From: Polytrichum commune
Taxonomy: Eukaryota; Streptophyta; Polytrichopsida; Polytrichales; Polytrichaceae
DNA length: 64,000 nucleotides
Reading direction: 5' to 3'
Assembly (NCBI GenBank): GCA_950295325.1
Contig: OX485808.1
Span: 37,099,180-37,163,179, forward strand
Position 1 is the first letter of the stretch, and every line of letters starts with the position of its first letter. A program made the position numbers and the translations under genes. The notes beneath the pieces are model-generated. The model made no database searches. It had not been told where the DNA came from and saw only the letters and a list, made by a program, of their open reading frames with translations. Shown here in pieces: positions 1-12,774 of the stretch.

Positions 1-229
1 TTGAGCACTGGATAACAGCAACTAATGATGATCTGTCGCAGTATATCGAGAAATTAGCAATTTGATGCAATCCAGAGCTCGTTGAGTCATCGCAGAAGAG
101 AGAAAGGTTCCAAGGATTTTACATGTGCAATTTGTCTCTAGGTTTTAGTCAATCGTATAATCCTACAGTACGAGAACTATTGAAGAAAGTTTTGTCTTTT
201 GATCCAAATTTTGAATTATAACATTGCAG

Positions 230-2447
230 GTGTAGTTCTTGCGTTTGTGGTGCTCGTTGCCGTGTCTCCACTTGCCACGGGTCGCGCATTGCATGAGTCA
301 GAGAAGCGACCAATTCAGACAGAGCGCCCATACAATATCGCTCATCGTGGAGACAACGGCGAACTTCCAGAGGAATCTGCACCAGCATACCATGTCTGTC
401 CGCTTATCCCTCTCTGCAATTCTTACCATCAGTTTTATTAACAGTGCTCTTTCTAAATAAAATTTGCTTGGGATTGCTCTTCTTTTCTATTCGTTGTAAT
501 TTCCAATACTTGTAGAACTGAGAATTTGAAGCATATTTCTGTCTCTTGATTATCGTTCACGGCAACAAAGTTCAAAGATGCTATTAAGTTCGGAGGGCGG
601 CAACTTTTAACGAGCTCCTGTGGTTCATTTATTCTGTCTCAGAGAGCAATTGAGGTAGGTGCGGATTTCATTGAGACTGATATTCTTGCAACAAAGGATG
701 GCAAGCTCTTCTGCATGCATGACTTGACCCTTGAAGCCACCACCGATGTTGCAAACCACACCAGATTTGCTGACCGTATCCGCACTTACGAAGTTCAAGG
801 TGTCAACGTGACGGGTCGCTTCTCAGGTACTATTCAACATCTTCATGCTCCTGCACGCACTCCTCTATCATGCCATAAGGTAGGTGATGCTAAAACCGTT
901 ACTTTAGGCGCTGAGCATAGATACTATTACTAGATGTACAAAGTTTCAAATAATTTTAGTTAGCAATTGATAGGGCATTTGAAAGCACCAAAGTATTTTC
1001 TTATTTGAATTATGTATGCAAAAGTTATAAGGGTTCCAAAAAATTTGGTAGATGAGCTAAAACCAACACGGGTGGGTGATGTTCAGTACTGGATATTCTC
1101 AAAATCAATGTGTACTTATTATAGAAGATTTTCAGGATGTTGGCGTTGGGATGGGATCTTGGTTTTAGCACCACCTACCTTACATGATCGTCGCTTTGCA
1201 CGAATTGATGAATGATTACGCTGATTGTTCTTTGTGACTTGATCTGGCAGTGGACTTCACCTGGGCGGAGCTTCAAACTCTCAAACTCACTCAACGCTTC
1301 GCTTTCAGAGACCAATCATACAATGGTAACATTACCTTCTCCACCTTTTCCTATTATACATGTCAGCTATGGCGAAAGACGTTCTTTCATAAAACAGTTG
1401 CCAGTAAAAGTGAGTTGAGGATTTTGTTGCTTGCAGTACTTACGGTAGGTTGCCGTGATGTCCTTCTTTAGAGTTATAATAAGACGTGGAAGAAATTGTA
1501 CAGGTAAATTCAAGATCATCACCTTCGAGGAGTACATTGAAATTGCTCTGAAGGCAGATCGTGTTGTTGGAATCTACCCAGAGTGCAAGAACCCTGTATT
1601 CATCAACCAACATGTAAGTGACATGAATAAATGGGTTGATAATGCTCCATCAATAACAGACCGTTTGTACAACTTTAGTCGCCCTCACGATGATGTATTC
1701 TCTCTAAATTTCATCCTCTCACATCTGAGTACAATTTGTACAATGGCAGGTGAAGTGGGCAGGTGGGAAGACCGTCGAGAACATCTTCGTAGAGACGTTG
1801 CTGAAGTATGGGTACAAAGGCAAGTACTTGTCGAAGCAGTGGAAGAAGCAGCCTCTGTTCATCCAGTCGTTTGCACCTACAGCCCTAGTGAAAATCTCGA
1901 AGTTCATAAACTCCCCCTTAATCTTCCTTATTGATGATACTGTCACACCGACACAAGACACAAACCAGGTAAAGCAACTCCCATCTCTCCCGATTCATAA
2001 ACCTTTAAAAATCATCTTTTGGAACTCTCTGTCATCGATGGTACATTTCGATGCTTTTACATTACAAACTCCATTGACGTGTGCCTGACTTTTGTGGTTG
2101 TACAGAGCTACGCCCAGATTACCACAGGCAAATATTTTGAGTACCTGAAATCATTCGGAGTCGTTGGCATCGGGCCCTGGAAAGACACTATTGCTGTTCC
2201 TGACGCCAATAATTATGCCACAGCCCCTAATCATCTTGTGAAGAGGGCTCACGAACATGGTTTGGCAGTGCACCCCTACACTTTCCGGAATGAGAATGTT
2301 TATTTGCATTTCAACTTCCATCAAGATCCTTATCAGGAGTATGCATACTGGCTTCACACCATCGGTGTTGATGGTTTGTTCACGGATTTCACTCGGAGTT
2401 TGGCTCTTTACCAAGATTGGACCAGCCCATTGAAAGACGACAAATAG
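230..2447 (+). CDS. GDPD: Glycerophosphodiester phosphodiesterase (GDPD5/6-like), spliced
   Basis: GDPD enzymes hydrolyse glycerophosphodiesters to sn-glycerol-3-phosphate plus an alcohol, in phospholipid turnover and phosphate recycling. I join exons 230-393, 643-826, 1251-1325, 1504-1613, 1750-1968 and 2106-2447; all junctions are GT-AG and the phases match. The first exon holds a hydrophobic stretch ([11 protein letters not shown]) resembling a secretory signal peptide, then the catalytic NIAHRG motif. Exon 2 carries the metal-binding ETDI and MHDLTL segments. Later exons carry GIYPE-type, [26 protein letters not shown] and DGLFTDF motifs. The stop follows the conserved WTSPLK end of the family. 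The exon starting at 230 follows an acceptor (ttgcag), so the true start is probably in an upstream exon that I could not locate. No frame breaks were seen. Family assignment is firm; the GDPD5/6 subgroup is from remembered similarity. Confidence 0.9.
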
Positions 2448-4792
2448 GAAGAAACTGATTCAGAGCTTATTTCAACTACCAGGCCAGTTACTCAAACAAA
2501 AAACCAAGGATCCTTGAGCTTTTAGTACATTCTCTCAGAAGATCTTTTCTTTGATGGATGCATCCTCGAGCTGCTAGGCTCTCTTCCAAGAAAAGTAGGA
2601 TAAGACTGTATAAGTACCTACTTGGAAATTATTCAATACGCCGGTAACAAAAGATAAGTGGAATAGACACGGCGTACAAGGCTGTGAAATTCTGCATAAT
2701 TCTGTGCAGTGTCAAGGTTTGCGAGTTATCTGGTGTGTAACAGATACAGCAATTTTCTGAATTGCCTCCGACGCACTGGTCAGTTATCGAAAGTTTTATT
2801 TAGAAACTCCTTCAATAGCTTGACAGGAGTGGAGGATGTATCACAAATGTGGCAAAGTCTACCTAACCCATATCTTCAAATGCATAAATCCTCCATTATA
2901 AAATACATCATCACGTGCTAAGACATGAACCTGTATTATATTAATTATCTCTGCTTGATTGGTGTAAGCTACAGAACAAATTAAGACTGGGATGCATGAA
3001 CAATGAATGTGCAGATCTAATGAAGAATATTATTGCTACTTTTGAATCTTCCTGAGACGGAGACAGTGTTGTCGCTACAGGACGGCCAGTACCTTGAAGC
3101 TTGTGATGTCTAATGAGACGAACGCAAGTATGATACAGGGTGATTGTAACACAGTTAGCAACAAACACTCTGATTATTACAGTAAAAAGAATTCAAGAAA
3201 CTCACAAACGACTCTTGACTCCACCTAAATCAAACACGAAGAAACATTTGTGACAAAGACAGGGCTTGTTGCAGTCACATATTAAGAGATTTGAAAAGAA
3301 TGTTGGATAGCCCAATCATGAACACAACTCTCATGAGTTTCTCCATTTCGTTAAGTATTCTTACATTTTGCTCGACAATAAGAAGCTCCAATGATGACGT
3401 ACAAAGTAGCTACCATATTCCTCTCAAGACCCTACTCCATCAACTTCGAATCCTATTGACGGTGAAACCGGAGGCCGGAGCTTCTCTTCACTTCTATATA
3501 TTGTAACTTAGCCAAAGACAAACACAAGTTATCATGGCAAATCATCGTAAGCCCATGCTCGATACGAACCAGATTTCGGTGGGATTTTGTTTGCAAATTG
3601 GGGAGAAGCAGATTTGTCGTCTTTATTGAAGCAATGGAGAGCAATCCTTTGAGTAGGAATACTTATAGTAATAGTTTGAGGAATCATGATTGCTTATCTT
3701 GACGCCCAATGCAAACGCCACGAAAAATGTTGGATATCCATTATTAAATACTAATCGAAACGGTAACAAGCGTCGTGTCTAAACATTCTTCAACTGGGAG
3801 GTTGGGTACAGTGGGGTCAACACCTAGGCCCCCCACATGCTTGCATGATCTAAACACTACTCAAACATAGGTCATTTTTCATTCTAGATCTAAAGATGGG
3901 GAAGGCATATACTTCTGTAAATAGTAATTCCCAGTGGTGCACAATGCCTGGAAACATTGTACAGGTATGTGAACAATGAAACTATAAGCTTTTGGTTTAG
4001 AATGTGAACAAACAATGGCCACTGATAAATGGTATGTAGAGTGATCGTGTTGGAGATAATGTTGAAAGTTCCAACTTGGCATTCTGAAATGTTCGATCAC
4101 ATTGACTTGGAGCAAACAACTTGAGCACACATAATCCTTGTGAACCAAAGAGTATCATTTGCAAGTCGTTTGGTTGTTGGTTATGAGTGCGGCTTCAATC
4201 TCGCACAAGTTTTACACCAAGTTTGTCTCACATTCCAGAGAATTTGAATGGAGGCTGAAACATCTATCGTGTGAAATAGAAATGAAATGGTTTTTATTGA
4301 TGAGTTTCATGGCTTAGTTTATTTGAAATGGACACATTGATCTTCTGTTTGTCGTGTATGCGCCGAGATATGGCTGGTGCAGAAAATGCAGCATATTCTT
4401 GGGAATGCGTTGGTGAATCACGGTTGGGTTGATTGCCAAAAGGCTGAGGGGTGTGAACAGGCTACAGATGATGCTAAGCATGGTGTCCTTGTCATTCCAA
4501 GTTTCACGATTGAATTATAGATGCAAATACTTTATAGGAGGTCAAAGTGAAGATTTTCTTTCCCCATCAAGAATCACATAGACCCTCCCAATCACATTAA
4601 CTATTGAGCTCCATAATGGTGTCTTTATTTTGAACACGTACATCAACCTCATCGTACCACATGTCTTTTTGGGTTTTGTTCTTATATACAAACCTTGTCA
4701 AATGCCACTCAAATATAAGTGCTGGATTAAATAGAGTGACCACATGAAAGTCCATGTAAGGTAGATGTGTGTTACTTTTCTCTCAACATCCA
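2448..4792. other. Intergenic, no gene recognised
   Basis: This stretch probably begins with the GDPD 3' UTR. It then becomes AT-rich sequence with only short uninformative ORFs. I saw no RNA gene, tandem repeat or transposon end. Confidence 0.5.
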
Positions 4793-4800
4793 CTTCTCAT

Positions 4801-5271
4801 CCCGAGTACGCAACTCCCGTATTATATGGTCCTGATTATAATCACTTATAATGCGTTTTAGTCCAATATTGAGTGATACAATTTGTTTTAATGTAGGAAA
4901 CCCTTGTAGCTCTTCTAACAAGGAATCCAAAAATGTGATTATATAGGAAATGAATATATTTTGAAGCATATAATTACATTAAAAACCTAATTATATGATT
5001 TTTTTAATACAGGTACCATAGGTCAAACTACCCAACTTTTTGGACTTTTTAATAAAATTTTAACATTGTGAATGAATTATAATTTTAATGGGAGGCTTAA
5101 TAAATATGCAACCCAACTTTTTTTTCATCTCATTTTATTTAATTTGGTCTTCACCCAAATTTTTGATCATTTTAATTTGATATAATTTGATATAATTTTT
5201 ACAAAAGCCGTCCTCTAAGCCGTTTTAAGTACGATGCCCCCTGGATATAATATGGGAGTTGCGTACCCGGG
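4801..5271. mobile_element. MITE, hAT-type, 471 bp
   Basis: The ends are inverted repeats starting CCCGRGTACGCAACTCCC and running on for about 27 bp. The element is flanked by a perfect 8-bp direct repeat, CTTCTCAT, at 4793-4800 and 5272-5279. An 8-bp duplication is the hAT signature. The AT-rich interior has no transposase, so it is non-autonomous. The first TIR bases (CCCG) are not the canonical hAT CAG, so superfamily placement rests on the duplication length. Confidence 0.85.
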
Positions 5272-5279
5272 CTTCTCAT

Positions 5280-6510
5280 AAATTATGAACCACACAATTA
5301 GTGTGAGAAGGTTAACAAATCCAAATCATGCCCATAGCCATTTCCCTCATAATTTTCAAAACTCATTCATATATGTATATTCATTAACAAAGTGAAGATT
5401 CTCGTGCTCATTAACCGGTCATATAGTCTCCCCCCCACCCCCAATTATGTCGACTAAAAAACCTCTAATGATTGGCGTATTTTAGGCACTTAGTCTAAAC
5501 TCTCTATATATAGGTTTCAATCTACTTTGTTTGAGTCTTGAATTGTGACACGAGTACAAACATAACTCCAGGATTACTTGGCAAATGGAATAATTTGTGC
5601 TCATATTGTCAAGCGTAGTGAGGTTTCACTGCACACAAAAATTGAGGGTTTATAATAATTCTCGCCATCTGTGAAGGGAAGAGGTCCAATTTTCTGCATG
5701 GAAATTCAACGTTTGAAACAGAGGTCATATTTTTTTCATAGCCCAGTTTTTTTGCAACTCTCCCCATCAATATGACTTCTGATGCTATTAATAAATTGAT
5801 GATTTGTAATTTTCCAAAGAAGAGAAGCAACTTGCCTGGAAAGGAGGCAATTGAGAGGAGTCCGATAATCTTGTTTGTGTCTTACTTACATTAGCTTTAC
5901 ATTCTTAAATGATGTTTTAGAACCAATTAGATGCGGTCCTACTAAAGCAGGGGTCACCATCCACACCCTCTAGATGTTTACTTTCGCTCGTAAGAAGTAC
6001 TTATAACTTTCCGTAGAATCTGTAGTCTTAAAGATGTTTATGATGCCAAAGCATCTCCAAAAATAGTTCTGCTTACAATTGTTTTTGGAGCTAACCCATG
6101 TACAAGACTAGGGTTCGAATTAAAGATGAAGTGAAATTCCATAAATTCACCCAATTGCACATGCACACACACCATGGTGTACGTAGACCTCGTTTTTTAT
6201 AATATCGTTTCCAAATTGTCAGAGTAGTCATGTGGTACTTACACAACTGATTCGAGTCAGATCACAGAAGATGCCCATGCCATGAGAAGAAATGAGGTCA
6301 CAATTACAACTTGAACTTTGCAGAAATGATGCAACTTCGAGTAATGGTTTCAGTTAAGTCTGGCAATATGGACAATTCGCTGAATAATATTGGCCCAAGA
6401 TCACCTCAAAATGTGGAGAAACTATATCTCAAATTGCAGTGAAAGCATCACGATTCCCTCAGGATGTGCACACAAACTCACACTGAAATAACAACACCCT
6501 CCAAATTCAC
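5280..6510. other. Intergenic, no gene recognised
   Basis: AT-rich sequence with a C-rich run near 5430. Nothing further was recognised. Confidence 0.4.
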
Positions 6511-6515
6511 AGACA

Positions 6516-6906
6516 GCAATTTCAAGCACAACATGACTTCTCTCACTGTTTTATGAACAGAGATCAGGTTTAGCAAACCGTAAACCCTAAACACAGACAG
6601 ATTGTTTTAGTCCTCCGAGGACGCTCCCCATAAGCCCATGGTTTTAAGCAACGTCTTCACAACATTTCAAGTTGGATTTACAGTCTGAATATGATCACAA
6701 TCCAAAAACAGCACCTCCAATTTCAAGCACAGCATGACTTTTCTCACTGTTTTATGAACTCAGATCAGGTTTAGCAACCCTAAAACCCTAAAACCCTAAA
6801 ACCTAAACTTTTAGCCCCTAGAGAATGACTCTCCTCATTAGCCCATGGTTTAAGGAACGTCTTCACAATATTTCAAGTTTAATTTTACAGTCTGAATATG
6901 AGCAGA
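6516..6906. repeat. Direct duplication (~200 bp unit) with telomere-like expansion
   Basis: Two copies start near 6516 and 6717. They share the phrases TTTCAAGCACARCATGACTT, GATCAGGTTTAGCAA, CATGGTTT(T)AAG, CGTCTTCACAA and TACAGTCTGAATATGA. The second copy carries an expanded AACCCTAAAACCCTAAAA tract at about 6776-6810, where the first has only short CCCTAAA. This is a local tandem duplication followed by growth of a telomere-like microsatellite. Confidence 0.75.
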
Positions 6907-7873
6907 TTTTGGGACACCTCGTGATTATTAAATTTTACATGAACTCCTTCGATCAAACGCAGAGTTCCAACATCATCCAAAATCATCCGAATGAATTCTC
7001 GATAGACTCTCAAAATCCGTCAAAAGAAAGACAGAGACAACGTCTGCTGAATGAAAGGTATGAGAAATATAGACCCAGATCTTGCCACCTCGATTAGGTA
7101 TGATTCTTGCTTGTTGAATGTGCTGGGGATTTTTGTGTTCCCGAGCAATAAATGGAACTCCCAAGTCGCATCAATCAGTACTCGTATGAGTAAACAATGT
7201 CTTTTCACAATTAAACCTGTGTAAGCATGGCGGCTTCATGTATGATACTCTGTTTTCGGAAACAGTTCAAACAGAGAAATTATGCACACAAATGCAAACC
7301 TGGAAGATTTGCACTCTTTCACACGAACTACATTGAAGGTGACTCCGTTGTTGGGAGAGAGTCTATACAAGTAGACTGTTTCACCCTCATATGCTGTAGC
7401 TGAAGCGTTAACTTTTCAATCCACAAAATCGATAGTTCCGAGCTCAACTCCTGGCGCCTACAACATTTTTCCTTTAATCTTTTCAAAGGCCCTAGGGCAA
7501 GAGTTAGTGAAAATAATCTATTTGGATTGTACGAACTCCGAAGAAATGAGTCAGAAAAACTATTTTATGATCCTGATTCATTATTTCGCTGATTATACGT
7601 ATAATTTGGTCAGTAGATTACAGACGAAATTCGTTGAACCTAAGGTAGAGATTTCCATCAAAAACACAATGAATCAACACAATTTTGATCACTCTGAAAT
7701 GTCGTTTGTGTTACACTTCCGAGTACAGAGTCGCCGAATCTATGGCTTCAAACCACTCTGTTTAAGTCCCAAATTTGTGACACAGTCGAGAGTTATCCTT
7801 AAACTCTCTCAAAAGCTCATGGGTTTGGTAGGGAGTTTTCACCAGCTTTTGACATTTTATAAATTATGTTTAA

Positions 7874-8408
7874 GGGCCGCTTTACACCTAGAGTCCGGGC
7901 CAATTCGTTGTGTAAGAGGTTGAAATCTTCCCTTGTGATTGGCCAAAAGGCTGAAATCAACCCCAACCCCTTTACACCTAGAGGCCGGGTCGGTTTGGTG
8001 GTATGATTTTTTTAATTAAAAAATGCATGGTATGACACGGCCCAAGTTCATTGAATTGGGTGCACCCAAAATAGAAGGCCAATTCTTGGCCTCGGGGTCA
8101 ATGTCAAATTTCAATAAAAAAAATTTGTTTTTAATAAACTATGATTTTTTTAGCGAACCATATCCATTGGATTATGTGGAAATTTGAACAACCCTATGCA
8201 AGATTATGCTAGATCCATTGGATTATGCTAGATTTATTGAATCGGCCTAGCTTCTTGGCCCTAAGGCCTTTACATATGAGAAATTTGGCCCCCATTATAA
8301 TCTTATTATAATATGTAGTTGAGGCTGGCCTCCAACCCAAAAGGGGATGAAATTTCATGTAATCAGCCTCAAGGGGAATTGGCCCGACCTCTAGGTGTAA
8401 AGCGGCCC
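7874..8408. mobile_element. MITE, PIF/Harbinger (Tourist-like), 535 bp
   Basis: Terminal inverted repeats begin GGGCCGCTTTACACCTAGAG and extend for about 34 bp with a few mismatches. The target duplication is TAA, at 7871-7873 and 8409-8411. A 3-bp TAA/TTA duplication with a GGG/GGC start is typical of PIF/Harbinger. A second internal copy of the TIR motif (TTTACACCTAGAG) lies near 7971-7983, so the element may be nested or rearranged. No transposase is present. Confidence 0.85.
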
Positions 8409-8411
8409 TAA

Positions 8412-9890
8412 GAAGTGTTCAAGTGGGCGCTGGAATCCCCAATCTTAGTTGAGGCAAAAAAAAATGATGCATGCAAGATTTCATGATTGACACTGAAATT
8501 AGCTTTAATGGTCCTGAATTTGTCTAGTCTAAGTCATTTGAGATGAATCTACCATAGACTTATTAGGGTCAAGTTTTCAATCAATTTTCTCAATTGAGTG
8601 TCAATTATTAATGAACTCCGTATTTCATTTTGGCAAATTATGTGAAAGGTAAACCTATCTAAAATTAACTCGTTCTTCCAATGTGCTTTTCAAATCACTA
8701 AATACCTTAATGTTATTGAAAATTTGGGTGTTATGTAGTCTGGGTGCCTTAAATATTTTACTAATTTGTGTCACATGTGAATATATCAAGAAAAGTGTGA
8801 ACCAAGGTTGAGACAAAGCTCACCATCTTAGGCACATGTGGTGGCTCAAATTCTTTTAACCTTGGCTCATGAAGCTTACAAGCTTGAGCTCAAGCTCAAG
8901 TTGTGTGAGGCAACCCCTCATAAGTATAGCTCAATTTGGTACTTATAGCTCAAGGATGATGAAAAAAAGAAGTTTGAAGCAAAACACTATTTTTGAATTA
9001 TGGAATGACAAATAATCAATTGTAAAAATAAAATGTTGTTCACACTCTATAAAAAATGAGATTCACATTCTTTTATGCCTCTTAAGATACTTCGCGAATC
9101 TAGATAGATAGATAGATAGATAGAAACTCCGGTCCCTGGGGTAGGGGCTGGCGTGAATAAAGTGTCCGTTCGTAATGCCAATAACCCGATGCCCACAGGA
9201 CAAAGGGAAATTGGGGCTATACTACTCTCCCCTTTCGAGGATGGACACTATAATAGTCAGAAACCGAATAAAGAAAGCTAGCTGCAGTTGGCAACCGTTT
9301 ACTGTTGTTTTGTTGGTGTTATAAGGTGTGATTTTGTGGCATTGGTGTTTGCCAAGTCATGTTTCCTCGGTTGGTTGAGGGAGGATGTTATCAAAGACTA
9401 TGCATCAAGTTCATTGTTTCAAGAGCAAATTTCCTAACCACTTTGCGTTCACACTTGAACGTTACTAGTTCTTGGGTGTATTTGGTTCTATCTTTGGTCC
9501 ATTCTATGTTAACGTGGATGTTAACTGTAGTTATGCGTTACTAGTTATTGGTCTATTTGGTCTCACGAATCTACATAAGATGAACATATCTACAATATAT
9601 TCACACGAGGTACAATGACATTGAAATCATTCTCTAAAATTCTTTTTAAGTTTTGGCTTAAAAACCATGCTTACACAAAAATCATGACCTGAAATAGAAG
9701 ATCTAAGCATGTGGATATGATCTTTGACTTCGTGTCACCAACTTTGCTTCATAAATCAAGCTTGCGAATCTCACTTTATAACCGAACTTGAAAATACAGA
9801 ACGCTTTAGGAATAATAAGGGTATAGGTAAGAACTTAAATAGTGGAGTGGGGTTAAGGTTCAGAGACGGGCCGCACGTTCCCCGTTAGGT
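8412..9890. other. Intergenic, upstream of EBP2, with a TAGA microsatellite
   Basis: A TAGA microsatellite of six units lies at 9101-9124. A moderately GC-rich stretch of unknown nature follows (9125-9260). No gene was recognised before the EBP2 promoter. Confidence 0.5.
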
Positions 9891-9899
9891 TCCCAATGA

Positions 9900-9920
9900 A
9901 TTAGGGTTTGTAGGGTTTAA
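9900..9920 (+). promoter_or_regulatory. Tandem telo-box motifs in EBP2 promoter/5' UTR
   Basis: Two copies of TAGGGTTT (inverse of AAACCCTA) lie about 190 bp before the EBP2 start; a third TAGGGTT is near 9951. Telo-boxes are known in plant promoters of ribosomal-protein and ribosome-biogenesis genes, which fits the gene downstream. The transcription start is not determined. Confidence 0.55.
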
Positions 9921-10092
9921 GCCTCTGTCTCTCCCGCTGGACCTTCGTCCTAGGGTTCCTAAAAACCCTCACTTCTCCACCTCCGCACCTTCGACATTCA
10001 TCTCGAACTGCCGCTGCAATTGTTCAATCTCGTGAAACCGAAATCGGAATTCTTGTTGCAACATCATCGTTAGACCACATTAGTCACTCAAG

Positions 10093-11052
10093 ATGATGGA
10101 GGCATCGGACGACGAGGTTTCCCACTCAGGAAGCGAGGAGGAGGAGAGCGACGACGATGAAACCCCTGTAACGGAAGCCCGCAAGGACGCCATTTACAAT
10201 GTAATCGGCTTGCACGAGAAGCTGGAGGACATGGGATGGCCAGACGGCATAGACTGGATGCACTCCCTGTCTCTCGACTACAACCACGAGGGGCCACCAG
10301 TGGACGTAAACGACGACCTAGGGCGGGAGATGTCTTTCTATACACAAGGGTTAGAGGCAGCCCGGGAGGCATACCTAACCTTCCAAGCAAGAGGAGTTCC
10401 GTTTCTCCGCCCCGCGGATTACTATGCTGAGATGATTAAGAGTGACACTCACATGTTGAAGGTGAAGGATAAGCTGCTGTTTCAGAAGAAGATGATGGAG
10501 GAGTCTGAGGAGAGACGGAAGCAGCGCGAGGCTAAGAAGTTCGGGAAGGAAGTGCAGGCTGAGAAGCTCAAGGAGCGAGCTAAGCAGAAGAAGCATGATA
10601 TCGAGAGCGTGAAGAAGTGGAGAAAAGGGAGGAATGATTCGGATTATGCTGATGGTGAGGATCAGTTCGATCCTGATGCTGAGCGGCCTGGAAAGAAACA
10701 GAAAATTTCTGCTTCCCCTTGGGATAGGTCTGGTGGTAAAGGTAGGGGCGGGGATGAAATTTCCTCCCGTGGCAGAGGTGGAGGCAGAGGTGGAGGAAGA
10801 GGAGGTGGCAGAGGTGGTAGCAGAGATTTTAAGGATAAGAAGTTTGGCAATGGTGGCAGGAAGGGAATGATGAAGAGGAACACGGCAGAATCGGCTGCGG
10901 ATGAAGGCAGCTTTAAGGCCAGCTTCAAGGGAAAGAGTATGGGAGGTAGAGGTGGAGGCAGGGGTAGAGGAGGAGGCGGAAGAGGAAGAGGGGGAGGGGG
11001 AAGAGGGGGAGGAAGAGGAAGAGGTGCAGGCAGGAGTAGAGGGAGAGGGTAA
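10093..11052 (+). CDS. EBP2: rRNA-processing protein EBP2 homologue
   Basis: EBP2 is a nucleolar protein needed for pre-rRNA processing and 60S ribosomal subunit assembly. This single-exon ORF of 319 residues starts at the first of two adjacent ATGs (10093; 10096 is possible). The N-terminus is acidic (EEEESDDDE). The conserved EBP2 core follows, with MSFYTQGLEAAREAY, PFLRPADYYAEMIKSDTHM and a basic coiled coil through AEKLKERAKQKKHDIESVKKWRK. The tail is very glycine/arginine-rich in two blocks (about residues 225-250 and 280-318), resembling the RGG domains of nucleolar RNA-binding proteins. The reading frame is intact, and telo-boxes upstream support a ribosome-biogenesis role. The opposite strand is also open across the GGN-rich tail; that is a composition artefact. 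Confidence 0.93.
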   Translation: MMEASDDEVSHSGSEEEESDDDETPVTEARKDAIYNVIGLHEKLEDMGWPDGIDWMHSLSLDYNHEGPPVDVNDDLGREMSFYTQGLEAAREAYLTFQARGVPFLRPADYYAEMIKSDTHMLKVKDKLLFQKKMMEESEERRKQREAKKFGKEVQAEKLKERAKQKKHDIESVKKWRKGRNDSDYADGEDQFDPDAERPGKKQKISASPWDRSGGKGRGGDEISSRGRGGGRGGGRGGGRGGSRDFKDKKFGNGGRKGMMKRNTAESAADEGSFKASFKGKSMGGRGGGRGRGGGGRGRGGGGRGGGRGRGAGRSRGRG

Positions 11053-11189
11053 GGTAGATAAATATTTTCGTCTGCGGCAGGCAGTGTTTCCAGCTGAGAA
11101 TTGACACTCAGCTTCTGAAAATTCTGATTCATTATCATGCGGCTTTGGAGATTATTACGATAGGAGTTGAGCAAACAGAGGGAGCTATG

Positions 11190-12770
11190 ATGATGGTGAT
11201 GATGATGAGGAGGAGCTTAGTGATGACGTTCGGGAAAAAATGACATTCATCTGTGTGTTCCTAGAGCTTCGGGCCATGGTGAATTGATCACACAACGTGG
11301 AATTAAGGTATCTCTGCTCTCCACAGGCATGATGATCATGTGGTGATCAAATTAGAGGAAGTCACAGAGACAATTCCCATCAGTTCATATGATGGTGAGA
11401 GTAATTCTGAAGCTTGTTGAAGTTGCAGGCTTTGCAATGTAGCCCAGTAGAGAATTTTGATTAATCTGAGTTTCTGTAACATTTTTTCCCCTTGAGCTAC
11501 TCACTTAGTGTTCATTGTCCAAATGCTAGGTTCTGTCCTGTCAATGAATGAGTTTACGTATTTTGTGTTGTCACTATTATCTGATGATGAGGAGCTGATC
11601 AATGAGGTTCAGGCGAAGCATCAGCATGTTGCCAGGGCTTCAGGTCATGGTGAATTGATCACACGACATGGGAATTGAGGTACCCCTGCACTTCACAGGC
11701 GTGATGATCATGTCGAGATCATTTGCACAGAAATTATAGATTAATTCTAAGTCTAAGGTGTAAGCTGCAATTGTTGTTGTGTACAGTCGAGTTCATATGA
11801 TACTGAGTGTCATTTTGTAGCTTTTTGAAGTGGCGGGCTTTGCTGTGTTACCTGGAAGAGAATTTTGCTGCAGTCTTTTTGTAGGCTGATTGATCAGAGT
11901 TTCTGTTAACCCCTCCCCCTTCCCCCCTTTGAGCCATGCACTTCATGCTCATTGTTCAATTATATGAGTCTGTCCAGTTGTTGAATAAATCTATATCTTA
12001 TCTGTTCTCACCATTTCAACATGTTGATGAGGAGCTTATGAACAAGCTTTGGGGGAAATATCAGCATATTGCCAGGGGTTGAAGGTTATGGTGAATTGAT
12101 CATATGCATGAATTCCACACATGAAGTGGAATTTAGGTATCCCTGCTCTCCAAAGGCATGTTGACCATATGGCGATCAATGTAGAAGTCGTCACAGAGCC
12201 ATTCCCATCAGTTCAAATGATGGTGAGAGTTATTCTGAAGCTTGTATACGTGGCAGGCTTTGAAGTGTAGTCTGGTAAAGAATTTTTCTTGAGCCCCTTG
12301 TAGGCTGGTTAATCTGATTTTCTGTGACATTTTTTCTCTCCCTGTGAGTTGCTTAGTGTTCATGGTCGAATTGTTGTGAATCTTTCCAGTCATTGAATGA
12401 AATCATATCTTATCTTATGTAGGTCTTGGTGAATTAATTTCATACATCAATTCTACACATCATGGAATCCAGGAATCCCTTCTTTCCACAGGCATGATGA
12501 TCATGTGGTGATCAAACTAGAGAAAATTGCTGAGACCTTCCCATCATTTCATATGATGGTGAGATTCTAGAGCTTGTTGAAGTGGCAAGTTTTGCAGTGT
12601 ATTCCAGTAGAGAATGTTGCTCCAGCTCTCTTGTAGGCTGGTTACCCTGAGATTTTGGAATATTTCCGCCCCCCAATTGAGCCACTTTGTGTTTATGGAC
12701 TAATTGTTTTGTGTTTGTAAAGTCATTGACTGAGTTTATGTCTCATCTGTTGTCACTATTTCAATGTGGA
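11190..12770. repeat. Degenerate tandem array, four ~360-440 bp units
   Basis: Four successive copies start near 11194, 11583, 12020 and 12419. Shared landmarks in order are GATGAGGAGCT, TGGTGAATTGATCA, CACAGGCATGATGATCATG, TTCATATGATGGTGAGA, GAAGCTTGTTGAAGT, TAGAGAATTTTG, TTGTAGGCTG and GTTCATTGTC. Copies have diverged by substitutions and small indels. The array starts about 140 bp after the EBP2 stop. It contains no long ORF and no transposon ends that I could find. Confidence 0.8.
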
Positions 12771-12774
12771 AAAA

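Noticed and set aside
10662..11174. 170-residue minus-strand ORF opposite EBP2
   Set aside because: It is the proline/leucine-rich shadow of the Gly/Arg codons of the EBP2 tail.
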